The notes under the pieces are model-generated. The model saw only the letters and a list, made by a program, of their open reading frames with translations. It was not told the origin of the DNA and ran no database searches. A stretch of DNA of 64,000 bases from Capsaspora owczarzaki ATCC 30864 (taxonomy: Eukaryota; Opisthokonta; Filasterea), in assembly GCF_000151315.2 (NCBI RefSeq), contig NW_011887292.1:1837181-1901180 (forward strand), given 5' to 3'. Of this stretch, positions 54,653 through 64,000 are shown one piece after another (the first letter of the stretch is position 1; every line of letters begins with the position of its first letter). The position numbers and the translations under genes are program-made.

Positions 54653-57600
54653 CATTCCCCCCCCCCGCTCACTCACTCCCTCGTCTTGCTCAACCCAACA
54701 GACGCGTGGATTGATGTCCAATGGCACGAGGTGGTGGTTGGCGACATTATCGCCAACCCAACAGACGCGTGGATTGATGTCCAATGGCACGAGGTGGTGG
54801 TTGGCGACATTATCGCCATGAACGACGGTGAATTTGTTGCGGCAGATCTCTTCCTGTTGTCGACCAGCGAGCCGCATGGCATTTGCTACGTGGAGACGGC
54901 CGAGCTCGACGGCGAGACCAACCTCAAAATCCGCCAGGCTATTCCGGACACCAACCATCTCGACGAAACGCACCACCTGAACGAGTTTGACGGCGTTGTG
55001 TTTTGCGAACCCCCGAACAACAATTTGCATCGCTTTGATGGCGCCCTGACCTACAAGAACAAGCAGTTCCCGATCGACAACGACAAGATTTTGCTTCGCG
55101 GCTGCGTTGTTCGCAACACCAAGTGGATTCATGGCCTCGTGCTCTTTGCTGGCCACGACACCAAGTTGATGCAAAACAGCGGTGGTGTAAGTTGCCGGTG
55201 TTTTGTTTGTTTGTTTGTTTATTTGCTTGTTTCCTTCCCCCCCCCCTCTTGTCACATTCGCGACTCACACACTCACACACTTCACATCCCCCACACCCCT
55301 CTCTCTTTTGCAGGCTCGCTTCAAGCGCACCCACATGGACAAGCTGATGAACAACATGGTCATTACCATCTTCTGCTTCCTGGCAACGCTGTGTTTGATT
55401 GCTGCGATTGGTAGCGGTATCTGGACGACGCTGTATGGCGGCGATTTCCGCATCTATCTGCCGTGGGAAACTTTTACGAGCACCCCTGGTGTTATTGGTG
55501 TTTTGAACTTTTTCTCGTTCATCATTCTGCTCAACACACTCGTCCCCATTTCCCTGTACGTGTCCGTCGAAATCATCCGTCTCATCCAGTCGTGGCTGAT
55601 TGACTGGGATCGCGGCATGTACTTCCCGGAGAACAACACCCCGGCTGCGGCTCGCTCGACCACGCTCACCGAAGAGCTCGGTCAGATCCAGTACATTTTC
55701 TCGGACAAGACGGGCACCCTCACTCGCAACGTCATGAGCTTCCTCAAGTGCACGATTGACGGCGTGTCTTATGGCAAGGCCCTGACTGCCGCCAACGCTG
55801 GTGCTGCCGCCCGCTCTGACGGCAACGCCTCTGCTGCCGGTGCCCTGACCAGGGTGGACTTTAGCTGGAACGCGCTCGCCGACCAGGACTTTGAGTTTTT
55901 CGACGAAAGCCTCGTTAAGGAATGCCGCGGTGGCAACCCTCGCGCTGCCGACTTTTTCCGCCTGCTCGCTATTTGCCACACTGTTGTTCCCGAAGAAACC
56001 GAGGCTGGCGGCCTGGAGTACAAGGCCCAATCCCCCGACGAAGCTGCCCTTGTGTCGGCTGCCAAGAACTTTGGCTTTGTCTTTATGCGCCGCACCCCGA
56101 CTCAGGTGGTCATCTCCATCCACGGCCAGGAAGAAACGTACGATCTCCTCACCATCATCGAGTTCAACTCGGACCGCAAGCGCATGTCCATCGTGGTGCG
56201 CATGCCCAACGGCAAGCTTCGTCTGTACTGCAAGGGCGCCGACTCTGTCATTTACGCTCGACTTGGCCCCAACTCCTGCGAGGATCTCAAGACAACGACA
56301 TCGCAGCACCTCGAAGTTTTTGCCAACGACGGTCTGCGCACGCTTTGCCTGGCTTACCGCGATCTCGGCGAGGAAGAGTTTACGGCTTGGCAAAAGGAAC
56401 ACCACGAGGCCAGCATCGCTCTGACGGATCGCGAGGCCAGGATTGGCGCGGTTGCCGAGCGCATTGAAACCGATTTGACGCTCATTGGTGCTACTGCCAT
56501 TGAAGACAAGCTGCAAGAGGGTGTCCCGGAAGCCATTGCCAACCTTGCTCGCGCGGACATCAAGATTTGGGTCTTGACGGGCGACAAGCAGGAGACGGCC
56601 ATCAACATTGGTTTCTCGTGCCAGCTGCTCCGCACCGACATGGAGCTTTGCATTGTGAACGGCAAGGAGGAAAAAGACACGCTTGCCAGCCTCGAGCAGG
56701 CCAAGCGTGTTGCCGAAGTCAACCCCGACGTCGCGAAGGCGCTTGTCATTGACGGCCACTCGCTGCATCACGCGCTCGAGCCGCACAACAAGCTCAAGTT
56801 CCTCGAGGTGGCTTCCAAGAGTCGCGCGGTGATTTGCTGCCGCGTCTCGCCGCTGCAAAAGGCGCTCGTCGTGACCCTGGTCAAGGAGCACAAGAAGGCC
56901 GTGACGTTGGCTATTGGTGACGGTGCCAACGACGTGTCCATGATCCAGGCTGCTCACATTGGTGTTGGTATTTCGGGCATGGAGGGTCGCCAGGCCGTCC
57001 TTGCCGCCGATTTCTCGTTCGCGCAGTTCCGCTTCCTCGAGCGCCTGCTCCTGGTTCACGGTCGCTGGTCGTACATGCGCATGTGCAAGTTCATGGCGTA
57101 CTTTTTCTACAAGAACTTTGCCTTTACTCTCTGCCAGTTCTGGTATGCCTTCTTTTCGGCCTTCTCTGCCACGGTAAGTTTTTGTGTTGTGTGTTTTTGT
57201 AAATTGTGGTTGTTGTTGTTGTTGTTGCTCTGCCATGGGCGTTCGGGTGTGTATGTGTGTGCGGATGCTGCTGAGCCATGCTCTCAACCTGCTTGTTTCT
57301 GGTCTCGATGTACTTGTTCCCCTTCCCCTTGCCCTCCCCAGACCTTGTACGATGCCTGGATGATTACTTTCTACAATGTCATTTTCACCTCGCTTCCAGT
57401 GCTGATGGTTCTGATCTCGATGTACTTGTTCCCCTTCCCCTTGCCCTCCCCAGACCTTGTACGATGCCTGGATGATTACTTTCTACAATGTCATTTTCAC
57501 CTCGCTTCCAGTGCTGATGGTCGGCATTTTCGATCAGGTACGTGTTCACTTTTTTTTGTGTGTTTGATGTTTTTTCTTTCGTCATCCACCCCTTCCAATC

Positions 57601-58546
57601 CCCCCCCCCACCGCCTCGCTAATCTCCCGCCTCGCTAATTTGTGCCCTTTTGCCTCCTCGTGTTGATTTGCAGGATGTGGACGATAAGACTTCGTTGAAA
57701 TTCCCGCAACTGTACATCCCCGGTCAGCGCAATCTTTTGTTCAACAAGACCAAGTTTTGGCTGTCGTTGGCCAAGGGCATCTGGACTTCGGTCGTGCTGT
57801 TCTTCTTTGCTCTTGGCATCTTTTAGTGAGATTTCCGCTTGTGCATATGCTCCGCATGTCCTTCATTCCCCCCCCCTGTCCCAGTTTCTGACTTGATTTT
57901 TTTTTTGTTTGGCTTGCGTTTTTTGCTTTGCGTGTTTTTGCTTTGTCGCAGCGATCAACTCTCACCCAGCGGCCGCACCAACAACGACCTCGTCTTCCTC
58001 GGCACTTGCGTCGCCGCGGTGCTCGTGCTGGTGGTCAACCTTGAAATTGGATTGAACACGTATTCGTGGACGATTGTGAACGCCGTTTTCGTGATTGCAT
58101 CCATCTTGTCCATCTGGGCGTTCTACTTTATTCTGTATTCCGTCCCTGCGTTTGGCGAGACTGTCATTGCCTACTACTGGGCCGTGTACCGAATCATTGC
58201 CTCTGGTGCATTCTGGTTCTACCTGGGCCTGGGTGTCGCGACCATCTTCCTGCCACTGCTTTCCATGCGCTACTACCAAATCACGTACAGACCAACGCCT
58301 GTTGACATTGTGCGCGAGATTCGGAAACTGGATTCGACACGCGACCGTCAAAACCGCGACAGCAAATCCTCCGACTCGCTCGAGCTCGGAGTTCGGGAGC
58401 CCACCAAGCCGTCGCCCCAGCCAGCACACCACGGCTTTGCCTTCTCCCAGGAGCCGGGTGGTGCCGACCTGATCACCCCAGGTCCTCGTTGCTCAATTGG
58501 CGAGGGCACTGGCATGGGCATCAAGAAGCCTGCTGCTCGCGAGTGA
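54151..58546 (+). CDS. P4-type ATPase, phospholipid flippase
   Basis: Moves phospholipids from the outer to the cytosolic leaflet, usually with a CDC50 partner. Six exons: 54151..54562, 54765..55186 (or from 54702), 55314..57173, 57454..57537 (or from 57342), 57674..57825, 57952..58546, giving about 1,174 residues. Motifs in order: TM1-2 after [20 protein letters not shown]; the A domain with [10 protein letters not shown]; the phosphorylation site [10 protein letters not shown] (about residue 409); [11 protein letters not shown]; the ATP-binding [13 protein letters not shown]; the hinge [21 protein letters not shown]5-10; and a Ser/Pro-rich cytosolic tail. DGET in place of the TGES of ion pumps marks a flippase. 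Two tandem duplications each copy a 3' splice site (separate entries); only the downstream copies give the normal protein at the second site. It is the richest gene here in splice ambiguity. Confidence 0.95.
54601..54650. repeat. (TG)25 microsatellite in P4-ATPase intron 1
   Basis: Fifty bases of uninterrupted TG lie between the exon 1 donor and the duplicated acceptor. Together with the following C run this fills most of the intron. Confidence 0.95.
54691..54816. repeat. 63-bp tandem duplication spanning a 3' splice site and the start of exon 2
   Basis: Two exact 63-bp units, 54691-54753 and 54754-54816. Each starts with the acceptor CAACCCAACAG followed by ACGCGTGGATTGATGTCC. Acceptors fall after 54701 and 54764. 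Use of the second gives the standard flippase sequence ([19 protein letters not shown]); use of the first adds 21 residues in frame. Confidence 0.95.
57297..57520. repeat. 112-bp tandem duplication spanning a 3' splice site and the start of exon 4
   Basis: Two units, 57297-57408 and 57409-57520, differing at one position that I can see (G at 57302, A at 57414). Each carries the polypyrimidine tract and acceptor CCCTCCCCAG before ACCTTGTACGATGCC. Acceptors fall after 57341 and 57453. Because 112 is not a multiple of three, only the second acceptor keeps the flippase frame ([20 protein letters not shown], then GIFDQ). Confidence 0.95.
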
Positions 58547-58881
58547 CAAGACCGACTTCAGCAAGTCTCCATTTTTGACTCTTGCATTCTTTGTCTTGAA
58601 CAATTTGGTTGTTTTCCTGTTTCTTGCGGTGATGTGCATGTCCGATTCTTCTGTGCGATGCTTTGTCATTTTTGTGTGTTTGTCAAGTTTAAGAAAGCTA
58701 TTTTTTTTTTGTCTCTCTCTTTCGGAACCCAATGTTTCGATTGAGTGCACATGTTTGCTTTCCATGCACAGTATCTCACTGCTTCTCGACACCATAATGC
58801 TATCCGCATGCTCAGCCAAGAAAGCGTTTCAGTCGTCATTGTTCAACAGTGACGCAGGACCGCGCTCGGTTTTCACGGATC
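58547..58881. other. intergenic region between the P4-ATPase and SPT3 genes
   Basis: 335 bp in tandem orientation: 3' UTR of the flippase gene, then the SPT3 promoter. No clear polyadenylation signal or promoter motif was seen. Confidence 0.4.
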
Positions 58882-60744
58882 ATGGATGTGCTGCCCGGCC
58901 AAGCACATTCGAGCGACCCAACCAGACTCGACGATTCCGATCTGCCTGATGAGACGGGTGGCTCGCGCGCACCAGAGCCTCTGCTGTGGCAGGACGACTT
59001 GTAAAGGAATCGAGCGCGAAGGCGCTGTTGCGCTTTGCCTTGACTCGAACGCTGGTCGCACTTGGTGGATTTTTTCATGATCTTACGTGCGATGCTTGAT
59101 TGTATGAATTGGCAGAGATGCAATCACACAGCCAGTTCAAGCCCAGCAAGACGACGGAGTCTCGTTCACTTTGACAACGCCAACCTCGAATTCTGCGTCT
59201 GCAGGGAGCTCGGTCGGCTCGTATCGGAAATTCCTATTCCATCACCACATACAGCAAATGATGTTTGCCTTTGGTAAGGAAGCTGGCAGAGTCGCCGTGT
59301 GCACCTTTTTTTGTTTTTTGTGTTCAGAGTGCTAAATCATGCTTGCTTCGTCGCGTCGCGGACGTTGACGCACAGGCGATGCCAAAGAGACCGACAAGGA
59401 TGCAGCGTATTTAATTGAAGAGATTGTTCAGCGAGAGATACAGCAGATTGTAAGCGTGTTTTGCGTGGTTTGCGTCGTGCAGCTGCTCCCACAAGTTTTT
59501 TTTGCTCTGTGCTGATTCCCCCCGCTCCCAAATCAGTTTGTGAATGCCATGAATTGTGCAATACAACGTCAGAGCCGGTACCCCACAGTGCAGGATGTGG
59601 CGATTGCACTCTCGAACGATCGCAGCAGAATGATGCGGCTGCACGAGTATCTCAACCACAAAGACATTAGCTCACAAGCAAGCGCCTCGACCGAACAAGC
59701 TGGTAAGGCAGTGCCGTTCGTATGCTGGGGTTTGTGTCTTGTTTTTTTCTTGGGTTTTCTGGGGAAGGTTGCGGCAACACTAGTCGAAACGAAGCGCGCG
59801 ACCTCATCGCCCTCCGTGCTCAATTGCAGATACACGTACAGCTAACGAGGCACCGACATTCCGAACCGGCAGCCTATCGGTGCATCTATCAGAGACGTTT
59901 CTAGTGGATTCCATGTGCGCAACGTTAGGACTGGATGTCGCGGGATTGACACCAAAAGTCTTGAATCCGGTTACTGCTGCAAGGCTTGTGGTAGGTCACT
60001 TGTTGAAGAACATGGCCAGCAGTGTCGTTTTGCTCTTATGTGACGGAGGAGGGGAGAAAGGGAGGAGGAGAGGAGGAAGCATCAAAGGAAGAGGACGGGT
60101 CGGAGAGCGTTCCGTTCTCGAGCAAACCTCTCTGGGCTCATTTGTCGTGCGTATCAACCTCATTTCAGCGTGCCGACAACCGCACCAGCAACATGTCCAA
60201 AGCGGCATACATGGATTACACGGCAACACGGCGAGTAAACTTTGTGCTGCACACAAAACGCAAATTCTGGACTTGGGTGCAGCGGCATCCGGAGGCGGAC
60301 GAGCATCCACCCACGCACATGGACGATGTGTTGGATTTGCTGGCATTCCTTGCATACGATCTGATTGGATTACTCGCCGAGCTGGCCCTGGAAGTGCAGA
60401 CTGCCAGTCGCTTGGCGCCAGCCCCCGTGGTTGGCCCAGCTGCATTTGCTCCTCCGCCACTCGCGCACAGCGTGTGGCTATCATCGCAGCCCTCTGGGGG
60501 TGGTGCCTTCCAGGCGCTTTCGTCGTTTCAGTCTCCGTCGTCCTTCTCAGCCGAGAAGCCGGCCAATCCCAAGTTACCTGTCGAGCCTTCGCCCTGTACC
60601 GTGCCGGCGGATTCTGGGATTACTGCGCAGCATGTTATGCGTGCGTACCAATTGCTCCGACAACGATCAGAGGTACTGGGCGGACATTCGCGAGCTGCTT
60701 TGCCCGACCAGGCCCACTTCGCCCCGACCCTACGCTTTCGATAG
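58882..60744 (+). CDS. SPT3: SPT3-like subunit of the SAGA transcription coactivator
   Basis: SPT3 carries two histone folds in one chain and contacts TBP within SAGA. Six exons (58882..59000, 59116..59273, 59376..59449, 59537..59702, 59830..59990, 60169..60744) join in phase to about 417 residues. The first histone fold reads KFLFHHHIQQMMFAFGDAKE, then AYLIEEIVQREIQQIFVNAM, then DVAIALSNDRSRMMRLHEYL followed by NHKDIS, matching the family pattern EIQQMMYVFGE..ETxxLVEDIV..D..KxxRLxxYLxxKD. The second fold follows RADNRTSNMSKAAYMDYTAT and RRVNFVLHTKRKFWTWV, then DDVLDLLAFLAYDLIGLLAE. The loop between the folds is long and the C-terminus is Pro/Ser-rich. An alternative last splice (donor near 60673) would change the final ~25 residues. 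Nuclear, by family. Confidence 0.82.
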
Positions 60745-60997
60745 GACGGACATCTGGTTTCATTGTACAATCTATTTATTTACACTCCAATTCACCACGT
60801 GATCTTCACAATGAGCTGTCATTTGAGTGCAGAGGTGGGTCTTTTGAATCGATGAGCTTTTGTTGGCTGTTTGTTTTTTTTTTGTGTGTGTGTTTGCGTG
60901 TATGCGTGTGTCTTTTCGTTTCTCGAGGCTGCTTTGGGGTTGTTCCTTTTCAAGACCACCCGGGCCCATGCAAAGTACATATTGACCTTCAACTGAT
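60745..60997. other. convergent 3' intergenic region of SPT3 and the HAM1-like gene
   Basis: 253 bp containing both 3' UTRs; T-rich with a short GT run near 60884-60915. Confidence 0.4.
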
Positions 60998-63025
60998 TTA
61001 GAACATGCTTGGCATGTCGGAGGGCAGGTGGCGAGACTCGTGCTCGTGCGGTTCAGTGGACTGGCCAAAGCCACCCACCTTGGTCTGATGCGAGCCAAAC
61101 TGGATCGGAATCGCGTCAAACTTCTCGTGTCTGCCGTGCTTGGAGGACTTGGACGACGATTTGGACGACGACGACGATCCGTCATCCTTGTCGAGCAGCT
61201 CTTTCGCATGCTTTTCGACTTGGGCCTTCTGCTCGTTGATGGCCTCACGAGCACGCTGGTACAGCTCCTTCATGACGCCGTTCAGCTGGGTGGTAATGTT
61301 GTCGACGACGCCGGTAATGCGCTCCTTGACAAGGGCCTCGGTGCGGCGCGTAAACTTTTCCCGCATGACCATGGTCCACATCTTGAGGAGAATCGGGTGC
61401 GACACGTCGTCGCGGAACTTGAGGGACAGCTCGGACAGATCAAACTTGATGTCGCTGCCGCGGAAGGTGACGGGCTGGTTTTCCTTGTAGTCGACGTTGA
61501 GGACAATCTCGAGCTTGGCACCCTCGCCGCCGAGCTCTGCATCGACAGTGCCCCAGTCCTCCAGCTTGGGGAAGGTCTTGTGGTTGAGGTAGAACTTGAC
61601 ATTCTCGAGGCTGGTGCGCATGCCATCCATCTTGAGGGAAATCTTGGACTCGGTCGTCGTCTCGAGATCGTCCAGTCGAATGTCCGTGTCCGAGCTCGCA
61701 CAAATGTGGACGTGGTCGGGAGCAATGTCGCGAATCGAAAAGACAACATTGTCCAGCATGGCGTCGTACGCCGTCTCGGAAATCTCAATACGCGGCACAG
61801 GCACAGCCGTCAGCTGGTCCAGAATGATGGGGATGATAATCTTGCGGACCTCGGACAGCGACTCGTAGTCAACATGGATGTTGTCCTTGTTGTCAATGTA
61901 GACAATGTCGCTGGCGAGGATCTTGCCGCGCAGCTCGAGCTCGTTCAGCACCTCGTCATTCTTGAGAGCGTCCAGCAGCTCGTTGATTTCGTCGTACATC
62001 TTGTTCCAGTCCTGGTCGTACTCGTACTTGTAGGCAAGGCTGCGACCGCGGTCGATGAGGTCGCCGGCCTGGTCAATCCAGTTCTCCTCCTCGAGGACCT
62101 CGGGACGCTCGATCACCTTCTCGAGCATGTCATTCCACTCGTCCAGCCAGCTCTTGATGTTCTGGTCGTTGGCCACCCTGGCAATCAGACGACGCGCGGC
62201 GTTGAGGAAGGGATCAATCGACTTGTTCCCAGTAAACTCCTCGACAAACGACTTGGCAGTCGACTCGACGTCCATCTCCTTGTCAATCTCTTCGGCCTGG
62301 CGCTTCACGTCAAGAGCGGCCTCCTTGGCGTTTGCAGCAGTGTCTTGGATGAGCTGCACAAAGTTGCGCAGGCCCGTCTTGAAATCTTCGTTGCGGGTGA
62401 GTTGCTGGAGCACGCCATGCAAGCGGTTGCCAAACTCTTGCTTTTGCTCCTGTGTCAGAGATGAGGGTTTGAGGTGAGAAACAGGATGCCACGCGTGCGC
62501 GCGCACACACACGCACACACACTCTCCCGACCACTGTAGTCGTATACGCATTTGCTCCCCCCCCCCCAAAAAAAAAACATTTTGTACCTCGGTCAGTTGG
62601 AAGGAAGCGAAAACAGTGTTCTGGCTCGTCTCGAGGGTGAAGCAGTCTTGAGCAATGCTCATCAAGGACGTGATGGAGCCGCGGAACTCGGACGAGCGGA
62701 CCAGCATCCGTGCGAGGGCGCTGATTGCCGCCTTGCCTTTCTTGGCAGAGCGTTCCATCTTGCCGCCATCGGCGGCCACATCAGGCGTCTCGAGCTGCTG
62801 ACCAGCGGCAACGAGATGTTGAAGCTTCTCTCCTTCGTTCTTTTCCTCGATCGCGCGCGCAGTAGTGTCGAGCAGATCCTTGGCATGCTGGACGATGGTT
62901 TGTCCCTTGCTGGACAGCTTGGCTTGGGGCTGCTCCAAGGTCTGCTCGGCCGTGTCGATGGCACTGAGCAGGGCCTCATTGGAGGGGAGCTGCGTGTCGC
63001 CGAGCTTTTGGGCAGGGCGGATTTG
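60998..63025 (-). CDS. HAM1-like (DUF4449-type) protein, first exon not found
   Basis: Two minus-strand exons are supported: 63025..62588 and 62449..60998, joined in phase, at least 629 residues. The acceptor before 63025 (ACGTAG) shows that at least one coding exon lies upstream. The N-terminal half is helical and acidic (TIVQHAKDLLDTTARAIEE; LLDALKNDEVLNELELRGKI). The C-terminal half has the pattern LDQLTAVPVPRIEISETAYD followed by DNVVFSIRDIAPDHVHI and a beta-rich region (KFYLNHKTFPKLEDWGTVD), then a Lys/Ser tail. This recalls fungal HAM1-like/DUF4449 proteins, which look like lipid-binding TULIP-fold proteins; that placement is from memory and moderate. No signal peptide or membrane helix is visible in the part seen. 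The last residues (SDMPSMF) end at a TAA. Confidence 0.65.
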   Translation of the reverse strand, partial: QIRPAQKLGDTQLPSNEALLSAIDTAEQTLEQPQAKLSSKGQTIVQHAKDLLDTTARAIEEKNEGEKLQHLVAAGQQLETPDVAADGGKMERSAKKGKAAISALARMLVRSSEFRGSITSLMSIAQDCFTLETSQNTVFASFQLTEVQNVFFLGGGEQMRIRLQWSGECVCVCVRAHAWHPVSHLKPSSLTQEQKQEFGNRLHGVLQQLTRNEDFKTGLRNFVQLIQDTAANAKEAALDVKRQAEEIDKEMDVESTAKSFVEEFTGNKSIDPFLNAARRLIARVANDQNIKSWLDEWNDMLEKVIERPEVLEEENWIDQAGDLIDRGRSLAYKYEYDQDWNKMYDEINELLDALKNDEVLNELELRGKILASDIVYIDNKDNIHVDYESLSEVRKIIIPIILDQLTAVPVPRIEISETAYDAMLDNVVFSIRDIAPDHVHICASSDTDIRLDDLETTTESKISLKMDGMRTSLENVKFYLNHKTFPKLEDWGTVDAELGGEGAKLEIVLNVDYKENQPVTFRGSDIKFDLSELSLKFRDDVSHPILLKMWTMVMREKFTRRTEALVKERITGVVDNITTQLNGVMKELYQRAREAINEQKAQVEKHAKELLDKDDGSSSSSKSSSKSSKHGRHEKFDAIPIQFGSHQTKVGGFGQSTEPHEHESRHLPSDMPSMF

Positions 63026-64000
63026 CTACGTTGTTGTCAGAAGGTCAGATCGGAACCAAGGGGTGGTGGTGGTGAGAGAATGATGGGCAAACCAAAAGAA
63101 ACAGCTCCTACTGAGATTTGAAATGAGGGCCGTGGTGCAGAAAGCGGCGCCAAAAAGACCCGAAAAAGAAGACAAATCCCGATGAAACAACAACAACAAC
63201 AACAAAAAACAGGTCGGCGTCGATTCGCCACGCATCTGCCCTATTGCCATCACCGCTCCAAGTCCATCGGTATGTAGATGCCCATGGATGGATCTACTAC
63301 TACTACTGAGATCCAGTGAGACTGACTCGGCATGATTGCGAGGGCAGGGCGAGGCGAGGTAGATGCGAAAAGACGTGAGAGCAACTTGAACGCCAGGGTT
63401 GTTTCACAGCGCATGCCGTTTTTTTTTTTTTTTTCTTCTGCTTTTTTGCTGTAAATGTCGCGAAAAACACGTTTTCTCTTCCCTTCGCAACAGCTGGGCG
63501 CTTTGGGCGACTCTCATCCCAGCACGACACGTAGCTGCCGCAGACAAGCGAAGGGAGGAGCACAAGTACAAACCTCGCGCGCATGAACTTGCGAAATGTC
63601 CGACTCTGGAATTGGCATTGTTGTTGTTGCTGTTGTTGAGGTGTGTGTTTGTCGAAATGTTGAACACTGTAGAATGTCGAATGAAGACTGCGACAGGCAT
63701 CCCCTTTTAAACCGGTGTTTGTGTTTTTGCACACCGCCTGCTTCAAAATACGCACACAGAAAACAAGGTCTCGCTTTTTTGGACATTACAGCAGATCGAC
63801 GTGCAACATGTGTCGTATGTCGTGTGATGTGATTGGGGAATCCACCGAAAAAAATCTTTGGCAAAAATACAGTCCAACTCGTCGGAAAAATGTCACGGCA
63901 AACAAAAGCACGACAACTTTTCATTACAGGCTGGCCGGAATGCTGGGATCGTGCTCATGCATAAACCCAGCAATTACCCTAAACCCTTGTAGCACAACAA
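63026..64000. other. right-end region: probable 5' exon(s) and promoter of the HAM1-like gene, not resolved
   Basis: 975 bp with CAA repeats (63187-63206), a T run (63419-63434) and a short GTT run (63618-63637). The missing first exon of the HAM1-like gene must lie here or beyond. Several short minus-strand ATG frames exist (for example ATG near 63772 reading MSKKARPCF), but none joins convincingly to the exon at 63025. Confidence 0.4.

Noticed and set aside
54939-57287. 782-codon open frame antisense to the P4-ATPase
   Set aside because: Same codon-bias shadow; the sense frame has all flippase motifs.
63975-63990. telomere-like CCCTAAACCC near the right end
   Set aside because: A single occurrence, not an array; chance match.

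Overview
The window is nuclear DNA from a eukaryote with compact, intron-rich genes on both strands. Most introns are 80-200 bp with GT..AG ends, coding exons are GC-rich at third positions, and gaps between genes are mostly 100-450 bp. Introns and spacers carry many long poly-T/poly-A runs and GT, CAA/GTT and GAA microsatellites. The gene content (P2X receptor, Ste20/GCK kinase with a CNH domain, EHD ATPase, DENN-PLAT protein, DNase II, KCTD-type BTB protein, SPT3, P4-ATPase, HAM1-like protein) fits a unicellular relative of animals and fungi. Capsaspora-like genomes come to mind, but this is inference, not proof.

Layout, left to right: SOWAH-like ankyrin protein (-, cut by the left edge); phosphomannomutase (+); intronless ankyrin protein (-); unidentified proline/acid-rich gene (-) carrying a 10-bp tandem duplication that shifts its frame; GCK/MAP4K kinase with two UBZ-like zinc fingers and a CNH domain (+); KCTD-like BTB protein (-); P2X receptor (+); a ~2,579-residue RCC1-repeat protein (-); EHD protein (+); DNase II (-); DENN-PLAT protein (-); disordered orphan (+); phosphoglucomutase (-); orphan type I membrane protein (+); intronless orphan (+); secreted carboxylesterase (+); RER1 (-); mitochondrial-type peptidyl-tRNA hydrolase 2 (+); a 1.65-kb stretch without a recognisable gene; P4-ATPase lipid flippase (+) with two tandem duplications that each copy a 3' splice site; SPT3 (+); HAM1/DUF4449-like protein (-, 5' end not found).

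There is no operon logic, but several head-to-head pairs must share very short promoters (RER1/PTRH2 about 100 bp; DENN-PLAT/orphan about 160 bp). Themes that recur are membrane traffic and lipid organisation (EHD, DENN-PLAT, RER1, P4-ATPase, the RCC1 coat-like protein, the HAM1-like protein), sugar-phosphate metabolism (PMM and PGM), and signalling (P2X, GCK). Exon boundaries were placed by hand from splice consensus, reading phase and known family sequences, so single-base errors are possible. The most unusual signal is the set of three short tandem duplications (10, 63 and 112 bp) that alter reading frame or splice-site choice in otherwise intact genes.
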